Assembly: GCA_024330945.1 (NCBI GenBank)
Contig: JANDJJ010000014.1
Coordinates: 1 to 35,300 of the forward strand
Reading direction: 5' to 3'
DNA length: 35,300 bases
Source: Nitrospira sp.
GTDB taxonomy: Bacteria; Nitrospirota; Nitrospiria; Nitrospirales; Nitrospiraceae
Under the pieces are notes generated by a model, which searched no databases, was not told where the DNA came from, and was given only the letters and a program-made list of their open reading frames with translations. Made by a program: the position numbers and the translations under genes. Position 1 is the first letter of the stretch; each line of letters begins with the position of its first letter. Below, one piece after another: positions 9,073 to 16,832 of the stretch.

Positions 9073-9525
9073 TCACCGACGGGCTTCTCGGCTGTCCACA
9101 ATGAACGTGACCGGGCCGTCGTTCAGCAACGCCACGCGCATATGCGCGGCAAAAACACCGGTCTCGACGACCGTTCCCTGTCTCCGCAACTCTTCGGCAA
9201 CCAGCTCGTACAATCGCCTGGCTTCATCGGGCGGCGCGGCCTCATCAAAACTTGGACGACGCCCGGTCGTCGTACTGCCCAGCAAGGTAAACTGAGACAC
9301 CAGCAACACAGCTCCGCCCACATCCGTCAGTGAACGGTTCATCTTGCCCGCTTCATCAGGGAAAATGCGCAATGTCCTGATTTTCTCGGTCATCAAGCGT
9401 CCGTCCTCCTCCGTATCGCCCTTGGCGACGCCCAACAAGACCATCAGACCTTGCCCTATTTGCCCCACGACAACCTCCTCAACCGTCACCGAGGCCTGTA
9501 CGACACGTTGAATCACAGCTTTCAT
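9073..9525 (-). CDS. dtd: D-aminoacyl-tRNA deacylase
   Basis: A 150-residue DTD that removes D-amino acids from mischarged tRNA. Both active-site signatures are present: SQFTLLG (77-83) and [11 protein letters not shown] (135-145, the NxGPVT motif); [12 protein letters not shown] lies between. The ATG at 9525 gives the canonical N-terminus [15 protein letters not shown] and has GGGGAA a few bases upstream. The frame is open for 30 more codons upstream, but those residues are not part of the family. It lies 86 nt downstream of ogt on the same strand. Confidence 0.96.
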   Translation of the reverse strand: MKAVIQRVVQASVTVEEVVVGQIGQGLMVLLGVAKGDTEEDGRLMTEKIRTLRIFPDEAGKMNRSLTDVGGAVLLVSQFTLLGSTTTGRRPSFDEAAPPDEARRLYELVAEELRRQGTVVETGVFAAHMRVALLNDGPVTFIVDSREARR

Positions 9526-9611
9526 TGAACATTCCCCAAGAGCTACCGATAGCTTCTTCCATTGGTGCCGGCGGACACAACCGGCCATCGTCATGATCCG
9601 CTGCGGGAGGA

Positions 9612-10142
9612 TCACGTCCGTAATAGAGGCAACGAGCCCTCCAGCGCCAACAGTTTTCGCTTCATCGACAGGCCGCCGGAAAAGCCGCCCAACGACCGAT
9701 CATGCGAAACCACCCGATGGCAGGGGATGACAATCGGCAAAGGATTGGCCCCCACCGCGTTGCCGACGGCACGGGCATAGGCACGCCCCCCGACTCGGTC
9801 GGCGACCCATTGATAGGACCGCACCGTGCCATAGGGGATCCTGCGGAGTGTCCGCCAGACCAACCGTTGAAACACCGTGCCGCTGGAACAGTCGATCGGC
9901 ACATCGAACGTCGTACGAACCCCTGTCAGATAGTCGAGCAATTGACGCCTGACCGCCGAGAGCCTCGCCGACTCTTGGCCTTGAAGACCGCTCGCGCCGA
10001 GAGCCGTCTCCACGACTCGCTTCGATCTCCCAGGCAACACGATCCTGTCAATCCCCCTGACCGTCTCAGACACTCCCATCCATCCCCATGGGGAATCGAA
10101 GACGAGACCACGCCGCTTCACACCATCGTTGATGCGATTCAT
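9612..10142 (-). CDS. ogt: Methylated-DNA--protein-cysteine methyltransferase
   Basis: A 176-residue O6-alkylguanine-DNA alkyltransferase, a suicide repair protein. Seen: a divergent N-terminal ribonuclease-like half, then the DNA-binding domain ([20 protein letters not shown], about 91-110), [22 protein letters not shown] with acceptor Cys141 in PCHRV, and GGFSGG after it. No AdaA domain is present, so it is the Ogt form. Its ATG overlaps the murJ stop as ATGA, indicating translational coupling. Confidence 0.95.
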   Translation of the reverse strand: MNRINDGVKRRGLVFDSPWGWMGVSETVRGIDRIVLPGRSKRVVETALGASGLQGQESARLSAVRRQLLDYLTGVRTTFDVPIDCSSGTVFQRLVWRTLRRIPYGTVRSYQWVADRVGGRAYARAVGNAVGANPLPIVIPCHRVVSHDRSLGGFSGGLSMKRKLLALEGSLPLLRT

Positions 10143-11743
10143 CGGCCCAGTCTTTTGCGAATCATGGCACGCACCACGGCCAATTCTTCCGACCGGAGCA
10201 GAGCGTGCACAGTCACGTACCCGCCGACACTAAGAGCAATGGCTATAAACAGCAGTGCCGACTTGACCACCCAGTCGTCTGGCTGTCTCCAGACAACGGC
10301 ATCAGCCGTCCACCAACAGATGAGCACCATTGGCACGCAGGCTGTCAGCACTCGTACCGACGAGCGGCCGACCGATCTCCACTCCACGCCGCCCAGACGC
10401 CGGTTCAGCACCGCTACCAAAATGCCGCCGTTGACCATGGCGGCAAGGGCCGTCGCCAGAGCAAGCCCCGCCGCCCCGAGAACCGACATCAGCGCCAACG
10501 AAAACAGGATATTAGCCACCACCGCAATCGCCGCCGAGACAGCCGGTGTCAGGGTGTCTTGCAACGAATAAAACGCCGCGACGATGATGCGGACGCCGCC
10601 GAAGGCCCACAACCCGACGGCATAGCAGAGCACCGCCAAAGCCGTCTCGGCCGTATCATGGGCCGTGAACGTGCCGTGCTCGAAGAACAGATGGACGAGC
10701 GGCACCCGGAGGAGGATCAGCCCCGCCATCGCCGGCACCATGATGAACAGAATCATCCGCAGACCGAATCCCACTGTCGTCCGCAGTTCGTCGAGCGCTC
10801 CTCTGGCCGCCTGAGCGGACAGGGTCGGCAGAATGGCCATCCCCAGCGCCACGCCAAAGACCCCGAGCGGAAATTGAATCAACCGCATGCCATAGAACAA
10901 ATACGTCGGCCCTCCGCTGAAGAACGAGCCCAGCACGGTGCTCACGGTCAGATTGATTTGCGTCACCGAAAGACCGATCAGCGACGGCGCCATCAATCGA
11001 CCGATGCGGCGCAAACCGGGATGACCCGGATTGAACCGAAAGCCAAACAACAGGTCCCGCTGTTTGAGGCTGGGCAGTTGTATAGCAAATTGTGCCATTC
11101 CCCCAACGGTGACTCCGATCGCCGCGCCGATAATCGGCTCTTCCAATAACGGAGCCAGCCCCAGGGAGCAGCCAATAATGGAGAGATTTAAAAACAGCGG
11201 CGAAAACGCCGGCGCGGCGAAGGCCCGCACCGAATTCAAAATGCCCATCGCGAGTGCGGCCAGGCTGATAAACAGCAGGTAGGGAAACATGATGCGGGCC
11301 AGCAATGTCGTGAGCGCCAGTTTGCCGGGATGATCCTCAAAACCTGGTGCAAGCAGTTGCACAAGCCAAGGGGCAACCAGGATTCCCAGGATCGTCACCA
11401 GCGTCACCACGGTCAGGAGCGTCGTAAAGACGGCGCTGGCCAGCTCCCACACCTCCTGCTTGCCGCGGGTGGTCCGGTATTCCGTGAAGACCGGGATGAA
11501 GGCCGACGACATGGACCCTTCGGCAAACAGTTCTCGGAGCAGGCTCGGCACACGAAACGCCACGAAAAAAGCGTCCGCGGCCGGCGTGGCGCCGAACAAC
11601 CGGGCCAATACCATGTCTCGGATGAAACCCAAGATCCGGCTTGCAAAGGTGCCGACGCCGATCACGCCGGCGGCTTTCACAACCGCATGGTGCTCGTCTT
11701 GTTTCGGGGACAAGGAAGCAATCGAGGCTGGGGAATCCGACAT
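10139..11743 (-). CDS. murJ: Lipid II flippase MurJ (MviN)
   Basis: A 534-residue polytopic inner-membrane protein of the MOP superfamily; I count about 14 hydrophobic segments. It flips lipid II to the periplasm for peptidoglycan synthesis. Family features: the N-terminal GVGTFASRILGFIRDMVLARLFGA (TM1 and the first Arg loop), FFVAFRVPSLLRELFAEGSMSSAFIPVF, and the later PAMAGLILLRVPLVHLFFEHGTF. The first 20 residues are a cytoplasmic tail. The ogt start overlaps its stop. The gene does not sit with other mur genes here. Confidence 0.95.
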   Translation of the reverse strand: MSDSPASIASLSPKQDEHHAVVKAAGVIGVGTFASRILGFIRDMVLARLFGATPAADAFFVAFRVPSLLRELFAEGSMSSAFIPVFTEYRTTRGKQEVWELASAVFTTLLTVVTLVTILGILVAPWLVQLLAPGFEDHPGKLALTTLLARIMFPYLLFISLAALAMGILNSVRAFAAPAFSPLFLNLSIIGCSLGLAPLLEEPIIGAAIGVTVGGMAQFAIQLPSLKQRDLLFGFRFNPGHPGLRRIGRLMAPSLIGLSVTQINLTVSTVLGSFFSGGPTYLFYGMRLIQFPLGVFGVALGMAILPTLSAQAARGALDELRTTVGFGLRMILFIMVPAMAGLILLRVPLVHLFFEHGTFTAHDTAETALAVLCYAVGLWAFGGVRIIVAAFYSLQDTLTPAVSAAIAVVANILFSLALMSVLGAAGLALATALAAMVNGGILVAVLNRRLGGVEWRSVGRSSVRVLTACVPMVLICWWTADAVVWRQPDDWVVKSALLFIAIALSVGGYVTVHALLRSEELAVVRAMIRKRLGR

Positions 11744-11830
11744 GAGGCCGGATTCTAGCGGAACACCGAAAGCCCGTCCATCAGCCCGCGGATTTTTCGA
11801 GCGGGGTAGAATGAGCGCGCTCCTTGCTGG

Positions 11831-12493
11831 CTACGGCTCCTGGATGACGTGATCGGGCAGTTCATTGGGATTGTCACCCGGACGGCTGGGACACACCTCC
11901 GCCAGCACGGCCCCACAGGCTTGGATCGCGTCACACAGGCCCACCACGATCCGGCTTTCCCGGAGGTGCTGCATACTCGCCTGGACGACTGCACGCCATC
12001 GTTCCGGCGGCACCAGATCGGCCAGCGACCGATCCGGCAACACGTAGATAGACCGTTCCAATATCGACAGCATGATCAGCACACCGGTACTCTCGCGGGT
12101 TTGCGCCAGGACGTGTTGGGCGAAGGCCCGTTCGGCCCGCCACATCACCTTTTGGCGCATACGCTCGCGCGACGTCATCAGCCGAATCACGGGCGGCCGC
12201 TTGCCCAGCCATACTCCTCCTCCATAGCCGACAATCACGGCCACCATGAGCCAGGCGGCATTCGATGCGGACCAGCCCCACGGAAGCCACAACGGCTCCA
12301 TCGTCAGTAACAACGCCAACACCACCAGAGCCATCAGCAGACCAGTCCGGTACTGAACATCACGATAGAGCCCTGATCGAGTCACGATCAGGGGGACGAT
12401 CTCTGCGTTGGTTGTCTGTTCCGCCCGCCGGACCGCCGAGGCGATCAGTTCCTGCTCCTCGGGCGTCAGTTTCAGTCCCTTACCAGTTTCCAC
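11831..12493 (-). CDS. TPM-domain membrane protein
   Basis: A 220-residue protein of the TPM (YgcG-related) group. From the GTG at 12493 it has a soluble N-terminal helix (TPEEQELIASAVRRAEQTTNAEIVP), two membrane segments (about 50-95) and a cytoplasmic or periplasmic C-domain with the STGVLIMLSILERSIYVLPD stretch typical of TPM folds. The start is decided by GGAGGAGG 8 nt upstream, which lies inside the Gly-rich end of the preceding gene; the frame is open further upstream but there only mirrors that Gly tail. It overlaps the upstream TPM gene by 14 nt and ends the lemA operon. TPM domains have been linked to phosphatase activity and photosystem repair in plants; the bacterial role is unclear. 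Confidence 0.82.
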   Translation of the reverse strand: METGKGLKLTPEEQELIASAVRRAEQTTNAEIVPLIVTRSGLYRDVQYRTGLLMALVVLALLLTMEPLWLPWGWSASNAAWLMVAVIVGYGGGVWLGKRPPVIRLMTSRERMRQKVMWRAERAFAQHVLAQTRESTGVLIMLSILERSIYVLPDRSLADLVPPERWRAVVQASMQHLRESRIVVGLCDAIQACGAVLAEVCPSRPGDNPNELPDHVIQEP

Positions 12494-13406
12494 TGGCGCC
12501 GCCTCCTCCGAAATTGCCTCCGCCTCCCCGAAACCCGCCCATGCCTCCGAATGAACCGCCGTGCCAGCCTCCACCTCGACTGCTGTACCAGATCCAGTCA
12601 TCCACCGGCTGATACCTCCTGCCCCTTCCGCCGGCGCCGGCCGCGGAGAAGGCCAGGAGCACCACGAGCGTGATCGTCCCCGCGATCAATGCCGGCGCCA
12701 CCCACGGGGCCAGTAATGCCGAAATCCCGGCGCCGACGAACGCCCCCAGCAGTCGCTGAACCCCCATCAAGCCGACTCCCACCACAAGACCGACGAGAAT
12801 GGCCGTTCCGATCGACCCGATGCCATCGGGCTCCCGCGGTCTGGTCACCTGCTCCGGTGCTTGATAGGTTCCCTCGATGGTCCGGAGAATGGCATCCACG
12901 CCGGCAGAAACACCTCCTGCAAAATCGCCGGCTCGAAATCGGGGGACAATCTCGTTCCTGATGATTTGCGCCGAGCGCGCGTCGGTCAAGTCGCCTTCCA
13001 GTCCATAGCCGACTTCGATCCGGATCTTCCGCTCCCGCATGACGATCAGGAGCAGTACGCCGTTGTCGGTGCCTTTGACGCCCAGTCGCCACGTCGTCGC
13101 CACACGATGGGAAAATTCTTCGAGAGAGTCGCCTTCCAGGGATGGCAGAATCAACACAGCGACTTGGTTGGTCGTCTTGGCCTCATGCTCCGCCACCTTG
13201 GCTTCGATTGACTCGTGAGCCGAAGCCGGCAGGACGTGGGCTAGATCCACGACACGGCTCGTCAAGGCCGGCACGTCAAGTCCCACAGCGGAAACGGCGG
13301 GCACAGCCGTCGCCAGCAAGACCCAAAAGGCGGGCCACAGGGCACTTCGGCAGAACCGGATGGTCGGCTGATCTTTCACCGTTTCCGCTTGGACATCGGG
13401 CTTCAC
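12480..13406 (-). CDS. TPM-domain secreted/membrane protein with Gly-rich tail
   Basis: A 308-residue protein with a signal segment (about 22-40), a TPM domain (about 42-170: LTSRVVDLAHVLP, TTNQVAVLILPSLEG, DNGVLLLIVMRERKIRIEVGYGLEG), hydrophobic segments about 195-260 and a glycine-rich tail ending in repeated GG-F/W units. This is the usual layout of YgcG-type proteins encoded beside lemA. The start is a GTG at 13406, 7 nt after the lemA stop; no good Shine-Dalgarno is seen, which fits coupling to lemA. The Gly-rich tail DNA also supplies the ribosome site for the next gene. Function unknown beyond a membrane-associated role. Confidence 0.88.
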   Translation of the reverse strand: MKPDVQAETVKDQPTIRFCRSALWPAFWVLLATAVPAVSAVGLDVPALTSRVVDLAHVLPASAHESIEAKVAEHEAKTTNQVAVLILPSLEGDSLEEFSHRVATTWRLGVKGTDNGVLLLIVMRERKIRIEVGYGLEGDLTDARSAQIIRNEIVPRFRAGDFAGGVSAGVDAILRTIEGTYQAPEQVTRPREPDGIGSIGTAILVGLVVGVGLMGVQRLLGAFVGAGISALLAPWVAPALIAGTITLVVLLAFSAAGAGGRGRRYQPVDDWIWYSSRGGGWHGGSFGGMGGFRGGGGNFGGGGASGNW

Positions 13407-13413
13407 CGCATGC

Positions 13414-14028
13414 TCAGAATTTCACGTCCGGCGGTTTCGCGATGGCGTTCTCATCCGGCACGGAGAAGTTCGGCTTCTCTTCCATGTGCAGAATAAATTT
13501 GGCCGTCAAGTTGGTCGGAAAATAGCGGACCATCTTGTTGTACTCCGCAACTTTTTCGATATACCGTTTGCGGGCGACGGCGATCCGATTTTCGGTGCCC
13601 TCCAATTGGCTCTGCAAGTCGCGAAAGTTTTGGTCCGCTTTCAGGTTAGGATAGTTTTCGGCAATGGCAATGAGACGGCCCAATGCGGTGGTAAGGCCGG
13701 CCTGCGCTTTTTGAAATTCCTCGAACGCCGCCGGATCCCGCAACATCTCGGCAGTGACCTGGGTGGCAGTGGCCTTGGATCGAGCGTTCACAACTGCCTC
13801 CAACGTTTCCCGTTCATGCTCAGCGTACCCCTTCACCGTCGCCACAAGATTGGGGATCAGATCGGCCCGCCGCTGGTATTGGTTGACAACCTCGCTCCAC
13901 GCCGCCTTGGTATCTTCATCCAACCCCTGCAAATCGTTGTACCCGCATCCGGACAGCGCCATAACCCCGGCGACCGCCATTCCGCATGCCCCCTTCCACC
14001 ACCACCTCCACCGCCATCCATGAGCCAT
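13414..14028 (-). CDS. lemA: LemA family lipoprotein
   Basis: A 204-residue LemA protein. It has a basic start, a hydrophobic signal and a lipobox LSGC at residues 25-28, so it is predicted to be a lipoprotein. The mature part is all-helical with the family signature VVNQYQRRADLIPNLVATV, ERETLEAVVNARSKA, then ALGRLIAIAENYPNLKADQ and ENRIAVARKRY. The ATG at 14028 is fixed by GGGAGGAG about 6 nt upstream. It heads a three-gene unit with two TPM-domain genes, an arrangement common in bacteria; the biochemical function of LemA is not established. Confidence 0.94.
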   Translation of the reverse strand: MAHGWRWRWWWKGACGMAVAGVMALSGCGYNDLQGLDEDTKAAWSEVVNQYQRRADLIPNLVATVKGYAEHERETLEAVVNARSKATATQVTAEMLRDPAAFEEFQKAQAGLTTALGRLIAIAENYPNLKADQNFRDLQSQLEGTENRIAVARKRYIEKVAEYNKMVRYFPTNLTAKFILHMEEKPNFSVPDENAIAKPPDVKF

Positions 14029-14177
14029 AAGTCTCTCCTCCCTTGACACACCACGCTCCCTGTTGTTGCATACCCACGACGACATGCTACCATGACGGCA
14101 GCCCATGGAGCACACGGGCAGCCGGAACAAGACGAATGGGTCGCGAAAGACAACGGTTACAGGAAAGAAATTGAACC

Positions 14178-14528
14178 ATGCATCCTGTGTTACGAGAAGC
14201 TTACAAGCGAGAGTTGACCGCTGCGAGAGAGGATTGTGCGGCAGGCCGCTTGGACCAGGGATTTGCTCACCTGGAGCGGGCACATATTCTTGGCCAATTG
14301 TTCACCCTCCCCCACGCAAGAGCCCATTGGGAGATGTTGAAGGTGGGCTGGAAACGGCGTGATACGGTGGAAATCATCGGCCAGATCGTGAGAATCGCGG
14401 GGTCGTTGCTCTTCACGTGGCTCTGGGTTCCGGTAGGCAACACCGGCGGGGCACGGGTCCCTCCCTTCAAGCCCATGCCTATACCCGAAGAGCTGCAAAA
14501 ACTGTTGAGAGAGTACGGGCGGGGTTGA
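14178..14528 (+). CDS. DUF3703 family protein
   Basis: A 116-residue protein matching the DUF3703 pattern by eye: HPVLREAYKREL at the start, GRLDQGFAHLERAHILGQ (about 23-40), PHARAHWEMLKVGWKRRD, and a C-terminal VPVGNTGGARVPPFKPMPIP. A hydrophobic stretch lies at about 68-86. The conserved His, Trp and Asn-Thr-Gly-Gly blocks suggest a structured domain, but no function is known to me. An AGGA lies 13 nt upstream of the ATG, rather far. It is divergent from lemA and convergent with the bactofilin gene. Confidence 0.85.
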   Translation: MHPVLREAYKRELTAAREDCAAGRLDQGFAHLERAHILGQLFTLPHARAHWEMLKVGWKRRDTVEIIGQIVRIAGSLLFTWLWVPVGNTGGARVPPFKPMPIPEELQKLLREYGRG

Positions 14529-14549
14529 CGGCAACGATTTGGCTGGTGT

Positions 14550-14602
14550 CGGCTGCGGGTTGCCGACGAACCCGCAGCCGCTGTCGCCCACAGCCGCTGT
14601 CG
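14550..14602. terminator. 12-bp perfect hairpin between convergent genes
   Basis: CGGCTGCGGGTT (14550-14561) and AACCCGCAGCCG (14569-14580) form a perfect stem with a 7-nt loop. Overlapping its right arm is a 12-bp direct repeat, CAGCCGCTGTCG at 14575-14586 and 14591-14602. No T-run follows on either strand, so it may be a transcription barrier rather than a classic terminator. It lies between the 3' ends of the DUF3703 and bactofilin genes. Confidence 0.5.
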
Positions 14603-14606
14603 GCAC

Positions 14607-15128
14607 TTACGTGTTTTCGTCGTCGTTCGGCCTGTCTTCTTCCCGCTTGAGAGGCGTCCGCGCAGGTTGTCCGACGGAGTAGAGTCTGTGGTCTTTGTGT
14701 TCGCGAGAGGCGCTTTTCTGAACGGACTCCGCCATTTCCAACGTCCCATTCATCCGAACCCCTTCTTCGATAGACAGCAACGGCGTCTTGAGGCTCCCGT
14801 TCATCACCGCGGGGGACAGCAAGGTAACCCGCTCGGATGCCTGAACGTCACCGGTGATCGTGCCTTCGGATACCACGGATCCGGCCGTGACTTTGGCCGT
14901 AATGACCGCTTCCGGCCCGACCACAAGACCGCCGTCGGCATGGATCTCACCGTCAAAAGTCCCGTCAATCCGCACCGTTCCAGAATAAGTGATCACGCCC
15001 TTAAATTCCACACCCTTTCCCACAAACGCGATCACCGACTCAGCAGGCACCGTCCTGCCACTCGTGGGGATTCTCCTGTCCACTGTCTTTCCATCTTCCG
15101 CGTAAACTGTATTCTCTTGTTTCCACAT
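14607..15128 (-). CDS. Bactofilin (polymer-forming cytoskeletal protein)
   Basis: A 173-residue bactofilin. The core (about 33-133) is a right-handed beta-helix with repeating short strands: VGKGVEFKGVITYSGTVRIDG, GEIHADGGLVVGPEA, ITAKVTAGSVVSEGTITGD and LSIEEGVRMNGTLEM. Flanking tails are charged and disordered, as is usual. Such proteins polymerise without nucleotide into filaments at the membrane and place cell-wall or stalk machinery. The ATG at 15128 follows GGAGGGGAGGGATCC, a strong ribosome site; the frame opens 24 nt earlier without comparable support. It lies 75 nt downstream of the PilZ gene on the same strand. Confidence 0.93.
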   Translation of the reverse strand: MWKQENTVYAEDGKTVDRRIPTSGRTVPAESVIAFVGKGVEFKGVITYSGTVRIDGTFDGEIHADGGLVVGPEAVITAKVTAGSVVSEGTITGDVQASERVTLLSPAVMNGSLKTPLLSIEEGVRMNGTLEMAESVQKSASREHKDHRLYSVGQPARTPLKREEDRPNDDENT

Positions 15129-15203
15129 GGATCCCTCCCCTCCGTCTATCAATTGGTTGTTCGAACGCTCACCCGTCCACCGTTCTCTCTATCGGCTTTA
15201 CGG

Positions 15204-15815
15204 CTATTTTATTGAGTACCGCTTCTCCTGCATGACCCGCTGATCATCACAACCGGCTTGTCCGATCAAACAAGAGTCCTCCCGACCGACGCAACCGCTT
15301 CTATTATGGACCGACCGTCTGGAGAGAAGCGAAGGTATTGAGCCGGTCTGAGAACGGATGAACGAAAGAAGCCGCTTGTTTTCCCGGGCTTTTCTGAGAA
15401 ACTTGAACGCGATGCCGCGGGCACCGACCGAGCGAACGATCGCCGGCACCTCGATCGGCGCCTCCTGTTCACTCACGACAATCTCCAAATAGTAAATGTC
15501 GTCAATAACCACGGGGGTATCGCTTTTTATCTTGCACCCCCCGAGAGACATGTCAATCACCGTTCCCTCGCCGCGGACCTTTCTTCCCGAAAAAGACAGG
15601 CGCAGTCTCACCGGAATGCGAAGATGTTCCCGGCAGTCGAGCATGGATCCGAAGATTGTTCGCACTGCGGCCCATGCCAAGAAACGATGGCCGCACGATA
15701 GGCAGAAAAAAGGAACAAACCGAACCCACGACGCGGCCAGCTCCCGCAGCGATTGCGGACGCGAGCGAAACGCTTGGTCCCTCCAACATTGCGGGCCTAC
15801 CATCTCATGGTCCAT
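15204..15815 (-). CDS. PilZ-domain protein with N-terminal Cys motif
   Basis: A 203-residue protein with a C-terminal PilZ domain (about 62-155). Both c-di-GMP motifs are visible: RIPVR (66-70, RxxxR) and DMSLGG (88-93, DxSxxG), followed by CKIKSDTPVVIDDIYYLEI. The N-terminal 50 residues contain C10 and the pair C38/C41 (CLSCGHRF), resembling a zinc ribbon that has lost one Cys. The ATG at 15815 is chosen because GAGG lies 9 nt upstream; a TTG at 15854 would add 13 residues. Probably a c-di-GMP receptor. The tail past about 160 is not recognisable. Confidence 0.84.
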   Translation of the reverse strand: MDHEMVGPQCWRDQAFRSRPQSLRELAASWVRFVPFFCLSCGHRFLAWAAVRTIFGSMLDCREHLRIPVRLRLSFSGRKVRGEGTVIDMSLGGCKIKSDTPVVIDDIYYLEIVVSEQEAPIEVPAIVRSVGARGIAFKFLRKARENKRLLSFIRSQTGSIPSLLSRRSVHNRSGCVGREDSCLIGQAGCDDQRVMQEKRYSIK

Positions 15816-15972
15816 CCGTCCGCACCTCGATACAACGTCGCCAGCTTCGCTCAATCGCCGTCTCTATCGGATCGGGCGACGGAGATTACAGACTAGCGAC
15901 CTTTGCCGCACAGTCAAGAAAATTGCTCCTCTTGCGGAAGAAAAGGTTGGGGTCTGGTGAAAAACCGGCGGC

Positions 15973-16761
15973 TTAGTAGGACTCTCCGTGAGGTGGATCG
16001 GACCGGGCTGGTATTTTCGTGCCCAGGATGCCCGACCGCAGATACTCCCGATTTAGCATGGCGATGAAGCGGACGCTGACGTGTTTCGGACACACGGCTT
16101 CACACTCATATTGATTGCCGCAGGACCCGAACCCCTCCCGCTCCATGGCCTGCACCATAGCCATGACGCGCCTGGTCCGCTCCGGTTTCCCCTGCGGCAG
16201 CATGGCGAGATGCGACACCTTGGCCGCCACGAACAACATGGCCGAGGCGTTTTTGCAGGCCGCAACGCAGGCGCCGCATCCGATGCACGAAGCCGCATCC
16301 ATCGCTGTTTCCGCCTCATCTTTGCCGATCAGCAACGTGTTGCCGTCCACCGCCCCGCCGGTGTTGACAGAAATATAGCCCCCTGCCTGCATGATGCGAT
16401 CGAGCGCGCGGCGATCCACGACCAGATCTTTGATGATGGGAAAGGCCTTGGCCCTCCACGGTTCGATCGTGATGGTTTTTTCGTCGGCGAATCGGCGCAT
16501 GTACAGTTGGCAGGTGGTCACCCCGCGATCGGGACCGTGGGGCACCCCGTCGATCACGAGCGAACAGCTCCCGCAGATTCCTTCGCGGCAGTCATGCTCG
16601 AACGCCACAGGCTCCTCGCCCGCCGCGATCAACCGTTGATTGAGCGCGTCCAGCATCTCCAAGAACGACATGTCAGGGCTCACCTCATCGGCCAAGTAGG
16701 TCACAAACCCGCCTCGCTCGTTCGGTCCCCCTTGTCGCCAGATTCGCAATGTAAATTTCAT
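15973..16761 (-). CDS. sdhB: Succinate dehydrogenase/fumarate reductase iron-sulfur subunit
   Basis: A 262-residue electron-transfer subunit carrying three Fe-S clusters between the flavin and the quinone. Cluster ligands: [2Fe-2S] at C58, C63, C66 and C84 (CREGICGSC...C); [4Fe-4S] at C159, C162, C165 with C224; [3Fe-4S] at C169, C214 and C220 ([18 protein letters not shown]). The ATG at 16761 gives the family N-terminus [10 protein letters not shown], with GGAGG close upstream. It is the third gene of sdhCAB; a 71-nt gap separates it from sdhA. The cluster spacing and the single-chain cytochrome partner match the type-B complexes used for succinate oxidation or, in reductive-TCA organisms, fumarate reduction. 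Confidence 0.95.
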   Translation of the reverse strand: MKFTLRIWRQGGPNERGGFVTYLADEVSPDMSFLEMLDALNQRLIAAGEEPVAFEHDCREGICGSCSLVIDGVPHGPDRGVTTCQLYMRRFADEKTITIEPWRAKAFPIIKDLVVDRRALDRIMQAGGYISVNTGGAVDGNTLLIGKDEAETAMDAASCIGCGACVAACKNASAMLFVAAKVSHLAMLPQGKPERTRRVMAMVQAMEREGFGSCGNQYECEAVCPKHVSVRFIAMLNREYLRSGILGTKIPARSDPPHGESY

Positions 16762-16832
16762 GCCCCTCCACTCGCCTCCCCTGCAACCTTTTTTTATGCA
16801 ACCTTTTTTAACCGGCCGTCGTTCGACAGCCG

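Noticed and set aside
9702-10571. 289-codon open frame on the plus strand
   Set aside because: Antisense to ogt and the murJ end; low-complexity Arg/Ser/Pro translation.
12265-12612. Pro-rich 115-codon frame on the plus strand
   Set aside because: Mirror of the Gly-rich tail of the TPM gene.
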